From the NCBI RefSeq assembly GCF_014644535.1, contig NZ_BMKW01000010.1, positions 29,664 through 93,663 of the forward strand: a stretch of 64,000 nt of DNA, given 5' to 3'. Made by a program: the position numbers and the translations under genes. Numbering within the stretch: the stretch's first letter is position 1; every line of letters begins with the position of its first letter. The notes below the pieces were generated by a model, which worked only from the letters and a program-made list of their open reading frames with translations, was not told the DNA's origin and did not search any database. Positions 16,559 to 24,631 of the stretch are shown piece after piece. The stretch comes from Neoroseomonas lacus. GTDB taxonomy: Bacteria; Pseudomonadota; Alphaproteobacteria; Acetobacterales; Acetobacteraceae.

Positions 16559-17626
16559 TCAGCCGAATTCGCGGTATCGGAAGGCGGGCGCTCCTGAGCG
16601 GGCCAGCGCGGCGGCAAGCAGACCGTGCTGGGGCGAAAGGGCACAGGCTGGATCAGTGGCGGCGGCGTTGCCAGTCAAAGCGAAGGCCTGACAGCGGCAG
16701 CCGCCCCAGTCCTGCTCGGCGCGCTCGCAGCCACGGCATGGCGCTGGCATCCAGGCTGTGCCGCGGAAGCGGTTGAAGGCCTCGCTATCCTCCCAGGCAT
16801 CGCGGAGCGACGTCTCGCGCACGTTTGGGAATTCCATGCCTGCGATGGACTCCGCCGCGTGACAGGGGAGCACGTGGCCCGCCGGGGAGACCCCGAGGAA
16901 CCGGTTTCCCCAGCCGCCCATGCAGGCTTTGGGTCGCGCTGCATGATAGTCCGGCACGACATAATCGATGACGAGCCGTCCCCGGTGGGTCTGTCGCGCA
17001 ACCTCGACAATGCGCGTCGCTTCTTCAAGTTGCTCGCGAGTCGGCAGCAATGCGTCGCGGTTCGCCAGCGCCCAGCCGTAATACTGCACATGCGCGATCT
17101 CGAGCCGCGCCGCGCCCCAGGCGCGGGCCGTTTCGATCAGAAGCACCAAGTTATGCAAATTCTGCCTGTGAACGACGGCATTCAACGTCAGCGGCAGGCC
17201 GGCTTCGCGAACAATCCTCGCGGCGGCCTCCTTGCGCGCATGAGCACCCCGCATCCCGCCGATACGCTCGGCGCCTGCGGGGTCAGCGTCCTGCACGGAG
17301 AGTTGAACATGGTCGAGGCCCGCCGCCTTCAACCGCGCCATCAGCGACGCGTCGAGCAGCACGCCGGCTGTGATGAGGTTGGTGTAGAGGCCGGCGCAGT
17401 GCGCCGCGGCGGTGATCTCGACGATGTCGCGCCGGGCGGTGGGTTCACCACCCGATAGATGAACCTGCAGGCAGCCGATGGCTGCGGCTTCCTCGAACAC
17501 ACGCGCCCATTCGACCGTCGTCAGTTCGGCCGAGGCACGAGCGAGTTCGACCGGGTTCGAGCAATAGGGGCAGCGCAGCGGGCACCGATGCGTCAGTTCG
17601 GCGAGCAATGCGAGCGGCGCATTCAT
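16559..17626 (-). CDS. pqqE: PqqA peptide cyclase PqqE (radical SAM)
   Basis: This 355-aa radical SAM enzyme has the SAM-cluster motif CPLRCPYC at about residues 15-22, [12 protein letters not shown] for SAM binding, and a Cys-rich SPASM tail with C-x2-C ([10 protein letters not shown]) and GGCRCQAF for auxiliary Fe-S clusters. It forms the Glu-Tyr carbon-carbon bond in the PqqA peptide. Its ATG overlaps the pqqD stop (ATGA). It is the last gene of the operon and faces the cytochrome gene, with 190 bases between the two ends. Confidence 0.95.
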   Translation of the reverse strand: MNAPLALLAELTHRCPLRCPYCSNPVELARASAELTTVEWARVFEEAAAIGCLQVHLSGGEPTARRDIVEITAAAHCAGLYTNLITAGVLLDASLMARLKAAGLDHVQLSVQDADPAGAERIGGMRGAHARKEAAARIVREAGLPLTLNAVVHRQNLHNLVLLIETARAWGAARLEIAHVQYYGWALANRDALLPTREQLEEATRIVEVARQTHRGRLVIDYVVPDYHAARPKACMGGWGNRFLGVSPAGHVLPCHAAESIAGMEFPNVRETSLRDAWEDSEAFNRFRGTAWMPAPCRGCERAEQDWGGCRCQAFALTGNAAATDPACALSPQHGLLAAALARSGAPAFRYREFG

Positions 17627-17880
17627 ATCGTCAGCGCGCCTCGCACGACCAAGTCGTCCAGCATCGCGTTGACATCGGTGGCTATCAAATCTCGCGGTGC
17701 ATCGAACTTGGCGGCGAGCGCGTCCACGATGACATCGACGTCCCGCGCGCCGTCGACAAGTCGAAGTACTTCCAACGCCGTCTCGTCGGGCACGAACATG
17801 CGCTCCGGCGCCATGACCACCCAGCGGTCTCGCGCCTTGTCATGGTGCAGGCGCACGCCGGGAGCGAAGCGCGGCGTCAC
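17623..17880 (-). CDS. pqqD: PQQ biosynthesis peptide chaperone PqqD
   Basis: This 85-aa PqqD-type RiPP recognition element has [37 protein letters not shown], the usual strand-rich peptide-binding region split here by the family pattern, and [15 protein letters not shown] at the end. It holds PqqA for PqqE. The start is GTG 17880, overlapping the pqqC stop as GTGA; the longer upstream frame overlaps pqqC extensively and is not family-like. Length is normal for the family. Confidence 0.92.
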   Translation of the reverse strand: MTPRFAPGVRLHHDKARDRWVVMAPERMFVPDETALEVLRLVDGARDVDVIVDALAAKFDAPRDLIATDVNAMLDDLVVRGALTI

Positions 17881-18599
17881 GGGCGGAAGGCGCCCGGCGG
17901 CGGAAGCGCGGGCTCCACATAGGCAACGTGCAGTGCGTCGAGTTGTGCCCACAGCAGGTCACACTTGAAGCGCAGCGCCGCGAGGACCTGCTCCTGCTTT
18001 TCCACGGTGTCAGCGTGTGCCTTAACGTAGGAGAGCGCGAAGGCAACATCCTGCGGCGCCTGGGTCAGGCGTGGGGTGAAGTAGGTGAGAGTCTCCGCTG
18101 TGACAAAATCGTAATTCCGAAGCATGCCCGACACGCGCTGCGAGATGATGTTGGGCGAGAACATCTCGGTGAGCGATGACGCGATCGCCTCCAGCAGCGA
18201 CCGCTCCCGAACGAACTGCACATAGGCATCGACCGCGAAGCGCGTCCCCGGGAGCAGGCCCTTGAGCGAGACCACATAGTCGCGGTCGAGCCCGAGCCCA
18301 TCCGTCAATGCCAACCAGCGTTCGACACCACCCGGATGCACGCCGTCTCCGTCATGGTCCTCCAGGCGGCGGCGCCACTCGCGGCGCAGTTCGGGCGTCG
18401 GCAACCGAGCAATCAGCGACGCATCCTTCGCCGGAATGGATGCCTGATAGTAGTAGCGGTTGAGTGCCCAAGCCTGCACCTGGCCCTTGGTCAGCTTCCC
18501 GCCATGCAACATGTGATGGAAGGGATGAAGGATGTGGTAGCGCTCTTCCCCAATCGCGCGCAGCGCGGCTTCCAGCGCCTCAGGGGACATCAGGTTCAC
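17877..18599 (-). CDS. pqqC: Pyrroloquinoline-quinone synthase PqqC
   Basis: This 240-aa cofactorless oxidase catalyses the final ring closure and oxidation to PQQ. Landmarks are YHILHPFHHMLHGGKL, the active-site stretch ALNRYYYQASIPAKDA and DGDGVHPGGVERW, with conserved His, Tyr and Arg residues. The all-helical length matches the family. The pqqB stop overlaps its start by ATGA, and its own stop overlaps pqqD, so B-C-D-E are tightly coupled. Confidence 0.95.
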   Translation of the reverse strand: MNLMSPEALEAALRAIGEERYHILHPFHHMLHGGKLTKGQVQAWALNRYYYQASIPAKDASLIARLPTPELRREWRRRLEDHDGDGVHPGGVERWLALTDGLGLDRDYVVSLKGLLPGTRFAVDAYVQFVRERSLLEAIASSLTEMFSPNIISQRVSGMLRNYDFVTAETLTYFTPRLTQAPQDVAFALSYVKAHADTVEKQEQVLAALRFKCDLLWAQLDALHVAYVEPALPPPGAFRP

Positions 18600-19501
18600 A
18601 GGTGGATCTCCATCCCGTCATCGGCCACTTCCCACCCGTGCGCTGTCAGCATCACGCGTTCCGGGCTGTCGGCGAGCAAGGCGGGGTTCGTGTTGTTAAT
18701 GTGAACGAAAATGCGGCGCGCGACGGGAATGGACGCAAAGGCCTCGAGCGATGAGCCACGGCCGGTCATCGGCATATGGCCCATGCGGCGGCCGGTCTTG
18801 GGGCCGGCCCCGAGGCGGATCATTTCATCATCGGTGAACAGCGTACCGTCGAACATCACGCAGGTTGCACCGTCGAGCCGCGCGCGCAGGGCAGCGGTCA
18901 TCGTCGCGCAACCGGGGATGTAGTGGAGGGTGCCACCGCCCGCGGAAAAAGCGAGGCCGAGCGCCTCCCCAGCCTCCGCCACGCCAGGGTCATCTGCCGC
19001 ATCTTCGGCGAACAGCGGCATCTTGCCCGGCACGGCGTAGGCCGTGACGGACATGCCCAAGACGTCGAAGGCTTCGTCGGACACGATTTCGCGGCGCTTC
19101 ACGAAATCAGGATTCAGCGCGCGAAAAATCGGGTTCGCATCCAGGACGGCGAGCGTGGGTCGCGCCGCCAGCAGCGTGAAAGCCTGACGTTCGCGCAAAT
19201 GCAGCAGACCAGCGATAGTGTCGATCTCGGCGCCTGTCAGCAGCACGGCGGCGACGGGCGAGTTACGCAAGGTTCCGGGCCGCGGATGCAGTGCGGGCGT
19301 CGCGGCGATTTGCTGGCGAAGGTCGGGGCTGGCATTCACCAGCAACCAGCGTTCCCCATCGGCGGAAACAGCGATGCTCGACTGGCTCCGCGACGGCGCG
19401 GCGGGATCACCCGCACGCGACCTTAAGCAACCGGCCCCGGCCGAGTTCCACTGAGGGAACCCGCCGCCGGCACCGGCGCCGAGCACGATGACCCGGAGCA
19501 C
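18596..19501 (-). CDS. pqqB: PQQ biosynthesis protein PqqB
   Basis: This 301-aa metallo-beta-lactamase-fold protein starts VIVLGAGAGGGFPQWN and ends with the family hallmark VHINNTNPAL plus ERVMLTAHGWEVADDGMEI. It is proposed to hydroxylate the Tyr of the cross-linked peptide. The start is GTG 19501, 27 bases after the pqqA stop. That short, GC-rich gap could tune the usual excess of pqqA over the other genes. Confidence 0.93.
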   Translation of the reverse strand: MLRVIVLGAGAGGGFPQWNSAGAGCLRSRAGDPAAPSRSQSSIAVSADGERWLLVNASPDLRQQIAATPALHPRPGTLRNSPVAAVLLTGAEIDTIAGLLHLRERQAFTLLAARPTLAVLDANPIFRALNPDFVKRREIVSDEAFDVLGMSVTAYAVPGKMPLFAEDAADDPGVAEAGEALGLAFSAGGGTLHYIPGCATMTAALRARLDGATCVMFDGTLFTDDEMIRLGAGPKTGRRMGHMPMTGRGSSLEAFASIPVARRIFVHINNTNPALLADSPERVMLTAHGWEVADDGMEIHL

Positions 19502-19528
19502 GGAGGCGCCGCCCCGGGAGCGTTTGCC

Positions 19529-19609
19529 TTAGCCGATCTCGGCGCAGGCGTAGCTGTTGATCTCGAGAGCAAGAGAGATTTCGACGATCTTCGGCGTCTT
19601 CCAGGACAT
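19529..19609 (-). CDS. pqqA: PQQ precursor peptide PqqA
   Basis: This 26-residue peptide begins MSWKTPKIVEIS and carries the essential Glu16-x3-Tyr20 pair within LEINSYACAE. PqqE joins the two side chains, and the released product becomes PQQ. It is preceded by GGAGG about 7 bases from the ATG and lies directly upstream of pqqB. It is too short for most gene callers. A small stem-loop (CCGGC/GCCGG near 19633) sits in its leader. Confidence 0.95.
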   Translation of the reverse strand: MSWKTPKIVEISLALEINSYACAEIG

Positions 19610-19792
19610 TGCTGAATCCTCCGCTGGGTACCGGCCCTTCGCCGGCAATGAGACAGTGCCGCTTCCAACGCGCTACATCAAGCCGGCACTAAGCTCAGGC
19701 GCATAGAGGTCAGCAGATCGTTCCAATTCCTCCGAAGCGCCGTGCTGCGTCGACCGCCCCCCATCAAACAAACCGATCAGAAATTTATCGGA

Positions 19793-19978
19793 TCATGGCC
19801 TGTTCCTGCCCGCTACTGTGGTCCAGGGCTCGACAACTTCTTGCGCGTATTCGGTCTGCTCGGCGAAGGCCCACAGGGTCAAGTTCCGCAGCGATGCCTG
19901 CTCGTGAAGCGCATCCTCCGGAAGTACGGCTTTCTGCCAGATCTGCAGGATGGTGCCGTTCAGCCGGTCCTTCCGCAT
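19793..19978 (-). CDS. Hypothetical protein, 61 aa
   Basis: This short frame with natural-looking composition ([20 protein letters not shown], then [12 protein letters not shown]) is bounded upstream by an in-frame stop, so ATG 19978 is the likely start. No ribosome-binding site is clear and no family is recognised. It could be a surviving piece of a longer gene. The plus strand has an overlapping open frame of less protein-like make-up. Confidence 0.35.
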   Translation of the reverse strand: MRKDRLNGTILQIWQKAVLPEDALHEQASLRNLTLWAFAEQTEYAQEVVEPWTTVAGRNRP

Positions 19979-20146
19979 GCAGGGGCGCTGTCAGCTTCGT
20001 GGGCGACGTGATGGCGGTACCGACTGGGTGGATACCCATTAGCGCTTCGGTGGCAGTCCCCTTCACTGCCCCATGCGCTTCACCAACTCCGCCACATTCT
20101 CGCCGCAGACGAGCCGACGATGCACTAACATTCACCCCGGACCACC

Positions 20147-20308
20147 TTATGGGGGCAGGCCAACCGCAAGAAGCTAGCTGAGAAGATCGCAGCGGGACCT
20201 GAGCGGCGCATCGCTGCGTTGGCTAGGCTGGAGCAGAAAGGCGGCCACCGCGAATTTCTGCGCCGGCAGCTGGCAAAGGTGAAACAGCCAGCGTTGCAGC
20301 GGGCTTGA
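20147..20308 (+). pseudogene. 3' fragment of an unknown gene
   Basis: The frame reads ANRKKLAEKIAAGPERRI, then ALARLEQKGGHREFLRRQ and ends at a TGA at 20306. It looks like the helical C-terminus of a protein but has an in-frame stop just upstream (about 20111) and no start codon with a ribosome-binding site. A good intrinsic terminator follows 48 bases later, as if the end of an operon has survived. The family is not recognised. Confidence 0.4.
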
Positions 20309-20356
20309 AGGGCCCGCTCGGAGGGTGATGCACCTCCCAAAATAGGCTATAACCAA

Positions 20357-20386
20357 CCCCGCCCGCTTCGGCCGGCGGGGTCTTTT
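20357..20386 (+). terminator. Rho-independent terminator
   Basis: CCCCGCC pairs with GGCGGGG over a 10-base, partly paired loop, followed by TCTTTT. It is the clearest intrinsic terminator in the window, yet only a gene fragment precedes it on the plus strand. Confidence 0.75.
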
Positions 20387-20439
20387 GTGTCCGGCAAACG
20401 TTTGCACGCCTCCGGTTCAGCCTGAACCGCATCAGCCGC

Positions 20440-20940
20440 TCACCTTCGTCGGCTCAGGTAGACCCGATTCCCGGACGCCGTGATGTAGTAGAGCCCTCCA
20501 CGGGGGCCGACGCACGGATTGGTCGGGGTACAGCCGCTCTGGTACGTCTGGACTGGCCGCGGCGGCTGCGTTGGACCGGCGGCACTGTTTGTCCACGCCC
20601 GGCCGCGGCCAGCGTAGCGCTCGACGTCCAATTCCACCGTCGTGATTTCCGCCTGTACCAGGCGCCGTTGCTCTACCGACGTGCGGGGTAGATCTCGGCG
20701 TTCTCGCACGGCACGTTCGGCAACCTCCCTGATGCCGGGTGCCAGGCGCGGGTCATTTCGTGACATCACGGCTAGGCTTGCGATGCGCTGGTTGCGCCAG
20801 TCCCCGTAGGAGGCCGGAGCCGCGGTTAGCGGGGCAACCTGGATCGTCGGTGCTGCCGTCGGCTGCGGCTGCGATGCTCGAGGCGCTGAAGCGCAGCCCG
20901 CGAACGAGGCCGCTGCCAGCACTAGCGCGAACATCCTCAT
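20440..20940 (-). CDS. Putative lipoprotein, 166 aa
   Basis: Start 20940 has AGGAGG upstream. The signal peptide has a lipobox ending FAGC (Cys about 16), then a Pro/Ala-rich linker and a charged helical stretch (GIREVAERAVRERRDLPR). A C-terminal segment follows with GCTPTNPCVGPRGGLYY and an ITASGNRVYL strand close to the stop. The last part resembles short surface motifs seen in secreted proteins, but the family is not named. It is likely anchored in the outer membrane and has no operon partner. Confidence 0.65.
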   Translation of the reverse strand: MRMFALVLAAASFAGCASAPRASQPQPTAAPTIQVAPLTAAPASYGDWRNQRIASLAVMSRNDPRLAPGIREVAERAVRERRDLPRTSVEQRRLVQAEITTVELDVERYAGRGRAWTNSAAGPTQPPRPVQTYQSGCTPTNPCVGPRGGLYYITASGNRVYLSRRR

Positions 20941-21252
20941 CCGATCCTCCTGAAGAACGGTAGCAGAAAGTTCGCTGTGCTGCTCGCCTATAGGTTGCGT
21001 GCATGAAACGGTTAGGTGTGTGGATAAAGTAGCCAGGAGGGGGGGGAGGTGCCACCTGCCGCGCAGGAGCGCCAGGAGCCAAAGGGCCTCAACTGACGTG
21101 ACGCAGACGGCCAGCATGTAGAGGCTTCGGTGGGCGCACTGCTGCGTTCACCGATACCGGCAGTAAGCCAAAGCAGCCGAGCGGTGTAACCTTAAGCGTT
21201 GTGGGACGTTCCAACATACAGATCCACATTCGGATCGAAAGGACGGAACGTC

Positions 21253-21684
21253 ATGTTCAATTCATCCATGAGGCGCGCCCTGTTAACGGCGACGCTACTC
21301 GCGGTGCCAAGCTTCGCCTTCGCGCAGACGAGCACCACGCCCGCGCCGGCCGCTCCATCGGTGGCATCTCCCCCAACTACGAGTGTCGTGGTTCCCACGG
21401 CTGCGCCCAGTGCTCGCCGTGCCAGCACACTGATCGGCGCGAACATCATAAACGAGGAAAATAGGAATGTCGGCGAAGTGCACGACCTTATGGTGGACAC
21501 TGCCGGTGGCGCCACAATCGCCGTCCTTTCAGTCGGCGGGTTCCTCGGCATGGGAGAGCGTTACGTCGCCATCCCGCTGAGCGCTCTGCGGTGGAACGGC
21601 GAACGGGAGCGCTGGATGCTTCCGGGAGCCACCGTCGATAGCCTCAAGGCCCGCCCGGCGTTCACCTATCCAGAACGTCGTTAG
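21253..21684 (+). CDS. Secreted PRC-barrel domain protein
   Basis: This 143-aa protein has a signal peptide (RRALLTATLLAVPSFAFAQ), a Pro/Thr/Ser/Ala linker to about residue 55, and a PRC-barrel-like domain: LIGANIINEENRNVGEVHDL and GGFLGMGERYVAIPLSALRW. PRC barrels bind ligands or proteins; secreted ones are common and uncharacterised in Acetobacteraceae. AAGGA precedes the ATG. It is followed by a strong hairpin and converges on the next gene. Confidence 0.8.
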   Translation: MFNSSMRRALLTATLLAVPSFAFAQTSTTPAPAAPSVASPPTTSVVVPTAAPSARRASTLIGANIINEENRNVGEVHDLMVDTAGGATIAVLSVGGFLGMGERYVAIPLSALRWNGERERWMLPGATVDSLKARPAFTYPERR

Positions 21685-21728
21685 GCACTTTTTCGCGCCG
21701 GCCGGGACACTGCTCGCCGGTATTCAAC

Positions 21729-21762
21729 GACTGGCCCTGCCGGCCTCCCGGCTGGGCCAGTC
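21729..21762. terminator. Long bidirectional hairpin between convergent genes
   Basis: GACTGGCCC and GGGCCAGTC pair perfectly, then a T-T mismatch, then GCCGG/CCGGC around a CCTC loop, giving about 14 bp plus one mismatch. Only a weak pyrimidine run (GGCTTTCG) follows. It probably ends transcription from the PRC-barrel gene and the convergent minus-strand gene. Confidence 0.65.
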
Positions 21763-21780
21763 TGACGGGCTTTCGTAGGA

Positions 21781-22158
21781 TTAGGCGTCAGGAGCCGTGT
21801 TCTTCGGGCCCGTCCCCGGTACCGTTGGCCCAGGTCCACCCGGCGCCTCATGGCCGCCGCGGGATTCGTCCTCGGGACCAACTGAATGGAGGGTAGGTGC
21901 TGGTGGCTCCTCCGCACCGTCCTCCGAAATCGACTGAAGGCTGAGATCCGCGATCCGGCATAGCGCCTTGGCGAATGCGTGGTGGAATTCTGGATCTGCG
22001 CCGTGGAGGATGTTGTTCTCGGCCGCCGCGGCAGCCTGGCGCAACTCGCCGGCGGTCCATCCCAGCGGCAGGGCGCCGTTTCGCTCCATGTGAGCCGTCA
22101 GCCGCGTCAGCAGCGTGACAGACACCATGCCCAACAGCTTCGCGTCGATCTTTTCCAT
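21781..22158 (-). CDS. Hypothetical protein, 125 aa
   Basis: From ATG 22158, with GGAGGGG upstream, the product begins MEKIDAKLLGMVSVTLLTRL and has a helical N-terminal 75 residues (WTAGELRQAAAAAENNILHG, ADPEFHHAFAKALCRIADL). An acidic, then Gly/Pro-rich disordered tail follows. No signal peptide or known domain is seen. The longer upstream frame lacks a ribosome-binding site. Confidence 0.55.
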   Translation of the reverse strand: MEKIDAKLLGMVSVTLLTRLTAHMERNGALPLGWTAGELRQAAAAAENNILHGADPEFHHAFAKALCRIADLSLQSISEDGAEEPPAPTLHSVGPEDESRGGHEAPGGPGPTVPGTGPKNTAPDA

Positions 22159-22450
22159 GTCCTGCCCCTCCGACCGGCGATCATGCGCAGGAGACACGGG
22201 GAGAGGGAACAAGGCAGGCTACACTTCATGCTATTCGGTGCACATACCGAGATGAAGGCGCTCGCCGACGTCTGCGAGATCGCCATCCGTGAGCAGGTCC
22301 GCAGCGCGACCAGTGAACGCGCGCATGCCACGGCACCCCATGCATCTCACGGATGTTTGCATGCTCATCGCTGCACGTGATGGTAGTATTTCGCTTCCAT
22401 GTCGCATGTGAGCAACGCATGCGCGATCCACTGAGGGGAGGGCTGACGCG

Positions 22451-22528
22451 ATGAGTGAACCGCGGTTGTGGGCTGTCTCAGGGGTTTGGCTGGCTTCGGC
22501 AGTGCTGCTGATGTGGGTCATCGGATAG
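22451..22528 (+). CDS. Possible 25-aa single-pass membrane peptide
   Basis: The peptide MSEPRLWAVSGVWLASAVLL plus MWVIG is almost entirely one membrane segment. GGGGAGGG lies about 9 bases before the ATG. Such small membrane proteins often modulate larger complexes, but none is adjacent. Chance occurrence cannot be excluded for a frame this short. Confidence 0.35.
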   Translation: MSEPRLWAVSGVWLASAVLLMWVIG

Positions 22529-22627
22529 GTGGCTAGTGCTGGTGCTGACCAGATCTTTAGTCAGCATCAGTAACCACGACGCTCGTGTGATTGATGAGTT
22601 CTGGGTTTTCGCGTAGCAGCAGACGCC

Positions 22628-22771
22628 ATGAGGGTTGCCGCGCTTGCCATCGTCGCGCTCGTTCTGATGTTCCTCTCAGCGGCATCGTTTATGTTGCCTC
22701 GCGAGGCTGTGCCGCCTGTGGGCTCTGCATCCCCGCGGCCCTGGGACCCTTACCAAGGATCTGCGAATTGA
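22628..22771 (+). CDS. Possible 47-aa secreted or membrane peptide
   Basis: The product starts MRVAALAIVALVLMFLSAAS, a good signal or anchor segment, followed by a Pro-rich tail ending DPYQGSAN. The composition is more protein-like than in the other frames here, although the ribosome-binding site is weak. No family is recognised. Confidence 0.45.
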   Translation: MRVAALAIVALVLMFLSAASFMLPREAVPPVGSASPRPWDPYQGSAN

Positions 22772-22787
22772 GGTGGGTCTGGCCCGC

Positions 22788-22922
22788 TTAGTGCCTCAGC
22801 AAGAGGGCAATAGTCGCAAGACCGGCGACCGTGAGGGCGCACAGCGGCGACAGAACGCTGAGTACAAGCAACCACTTGGAACCCGGTGGCTGCGGCTGAA
22901 GTGTAGGTATGCAGTTTTCCAC
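22788..22922 (-). CDS. Possible 44-aa single-pass membrane protein
   Basis: Starting at GTG 22922, with GAGGA about 9 bases upstream, the frame gives a Pro/Gln-rich N-terminus and then a hydrophobic segment (WLLVLSVLSPLCALTVAGLA) ending in LLLRH. It converges on the 22628 peptide. Together with the other two small frames it makes a cluster of tiny membrane-type genes. Confidence 0.35.
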   Translation of the reverse strand: MENCIPTLQPQPPGSKWLLVLSVLSPLCALTVAGLATIALLLRH

Positions 22923-23405
22923 GACGGATATCCTCGGCATTCGTGAGACTGTTTATTCGTCGTTAAAGTAGCGCTCCGGAGCGCAACACACCCGTTAGAA
23001 CACCGTTAGATTCGTCTTTAAAGTGAGGCGATGGCTGTGCGTGTGTGTTTTTGAGACCGATTTGTGGGAATGGGCAGAACTGCCGGCCCTGGCTTCGGCT
23101 TCGTGTGCCCGACGATACGCCGCCCTTAGCACGCGGCGCTTCGCCTCCGGCATCATGCGCAATGATCGCACTAGGCCACCGTCGCGCTGCTGAGCGGGAG
23201 GAGGCGCTGCGCGCGATGCCCATCGCAACCCGATCAATCGGACCGCGTTACATCGCAAGGATCACACCGCCACCTTGGAGCGGATAGAGTGCGCGCCCGA
23301 TGATTGCGACGGGCGGCGTCAGCGGTAGCACCGGGCTGCTGCCTTAGCGCTCCGGCGCAACAGCCTCGCCCGACAGGAAGCACTGCTCAACCGCAGGAGG
23401 ACGCC
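22923..23405. other. Gap with no confident gene
   Basis: Several overlapping short frames occur on both strands. The best, a minus-strand frame ending at 22995 with an MPEAKRRVLRAAYRRAHEAE segment, has no ribosome-binding site. The part near 22940-23060 is the most AT-rich stretch nearby. Nothing further is supported. Confidence 0.35.
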
Positions 23406-23888
23406 ATGGATTTTGCCGCATACATGGATGCCATTATAAGTTCGGGCGAGGGCGATTGGCTGTGCGTCTCCCGACCCGTCTTCCTGCAGGATTGTCAGGA
23501 GATGTCAGGGCCTAGTGGGCACTGGATCGAGGTTGCGGGGCACCACACCAATTTCACCCTCAAATCCAATCTCTCGATCTCCATCGCCGCCGGCATGCCG
23601 CATCGCGACGACTTTGCCGAGGCATGGACGAAGGTCTTCCCTGACACCAACGCGCGCAGCCACTTCATCGATCTCATGTGGTGCGGGCGCCCCGTCCATC
23701 GGCTGATGGGCGTCTCGGTCGATGGCGGCAGGGCAACGCTGCCGTTGCCGCGTGCGGATACCCTCGAGGTTCCGAAGCGGGCAGCGACATTCTTCCAGCT
23801 GCTTGATGGGATCGGCGGAGGCACCGTCTTCATCGAATACTTCAAGCGGGCGGGCTTTACGACTGTCGATGAATCGTTGCCGGTGTGA
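23406..23888 (+). CDS. Hypothetical protein, 160 aa
   Basis: This is a well-formed gene: CAGGAGG lies a few bases before the ATG, and the sequence has a globular, alpha/beta character (VAGHHTNFTLKSNLSISIAA, HFIDLMWCGRPVHRLMGVSV, FFQLLDGIGGGTVFIEYFKR). No signal peptide or membrane segment is visible. No family is recognised. The 3' end overlaps an opposite-strand regulator remnant by about 30 bases. Confidence 0.65.
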   Translation: MDFAAYMDAIISSGEGDWLCVSRPVFLQDCQEMSGPSGHWIEVAGHHTNFTLKSNLSISIAAGMPHRDDFAEAWTKVFPDTNARSHFIDLMWCGRPVHRLMGVSVDGGRATLPLPRADTLEVPKRAATFFQLLDGIGGGTVFIEYFKRAGFTTVDESLPV

Positions 23889-24003
23889 CGCCGACGTGCT
23901 GCGCGCTGCCATTCTGCCCGATGAACTCGACGCCGGCGGCTTCGAAAGCGCCGCCTAGAGTGCCGGCCGCGGTGATCAGTTGGCCCCACGGAAACTCATC
24001 CAT
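23857..24003 (-). pseudogene. Possible remnant of an XRE-type regulator C-terminus
   Basis: The 48-codon frame includes GGAFEAAGVEFIGQNGSAQH, which resembles the AALEAAGVEFI-ENGG tail found at the C-terminus of many alphaproteobacterial helix-turn-helix regulators. The helix-turn-helix part itself is not present in frame upstream. It may be a decayed gene or a coincidence; the resemblance is from memory of the family. Confidence 0.3.
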
Positions 24004-24169
24004 CCTTGCGCTTCCTCGGCCGCCGGGGGCCGGCGAAGCGCAGGGGTTAGCAGGGGATCAGGCGGCAGCCTCGGCTGAGGTCGCGGCGCCGCGTGTGGGT
24101 ACCATCGTGGGCACCGCCCGCCAGCACCAGAGATTTATCTAATGAAATCCGGTCTATGATGCGCTGAAA

Positions 24170-24245
24170 TGGCGTCCCCTAGGGGATTCGAACCCCTGTT
24201 ACCGCCGTGAGAGGGCGATGCCCTACGCCACAAGGCGCACGGGAG
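24170..24245 (-). tRNA. tRNA-Glu (CTC), diverged 5' half
   Basis: The 3' half is canonical tRNA-Glu: anticodon loop CCTCTCAC, anticodon stem to GGCGG, T-arm AGGGGTTCGAATCCCCT and encoded GCCA end. The total length of 76 fits. The 5' half aligns without gaps to tRNA-Glu but differs at about 9 of 28 positions. Acceptor pairs 1-72 (C-C) and 6-67 (G-G) are mismatched and the U8-A14 pair is lost. The D-stem stays paired through a U11-A24 to C11-G24 change. It may be a variant gene or a pseudo-tRNA. Confidence 0.6.
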
Positions 24246-24403
24246 CTTGGCGCCAAGGACCCGCAGCATAGGTCGTGGCCTGAGCAAACCCTAGTCGCCG
24301 GCCAACGCCGACCCCCGCGGTTCAAGTTTGGTTCAAGATGCTTGTTTCGGCCAAAGTAGACTTTCGGCCGTCGCGCCGAAGCCGGCGGTTTGCATCGGAA
24401 AAA

Positions 24404-24480
24404 TGGTCGGAGCGGCGGGATTCGAACCCACGACCCCCAGTCCCCCAGACTGATGCGCTACCAGGCTGCGCTACGCTCCG
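24404..24480 (-). tRNA. tRNA-Pro (GGG)
   Basis: This is a canonical 77-base tRNA: acceptor CGGAGCG pairs with CGCTCCG, D-arm GCGCAGCCTGGTAGCGC, anticodon loop CTGGGGG with anticodon GGG, T-arm GTGGGTTCGAATCCC and encoded ACCA. It lies just downstream of the merR-type gene and 158 bases from the tRNA-Glu copy, same strand. Confidence 0.95.
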
Positions 24481-24631
24481 ACCGGACGCGCCGTGTAGCA
24501 CCGGGCGCGGTGGGTTTCCACCCCTGTGGGGGGCGAGAAATGCGCGATGTGGATGTGTGCGCGGCATTCGGCCACGCGGGACATGCGCCGGGCCTTCGGC
24601 CGGCGCCGCGAAGGGGCCGAGGGCCCCGTCG

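Noticed and set aside
24091-24142. N-terminus of a tyrosine integrase (GTG start, VGTIVGTAR) adjacent to the tRNA copy
   Set aside because: The frame stops after 15 codons and points into the tRNA end; the similarity to integrase starts is too short to count.
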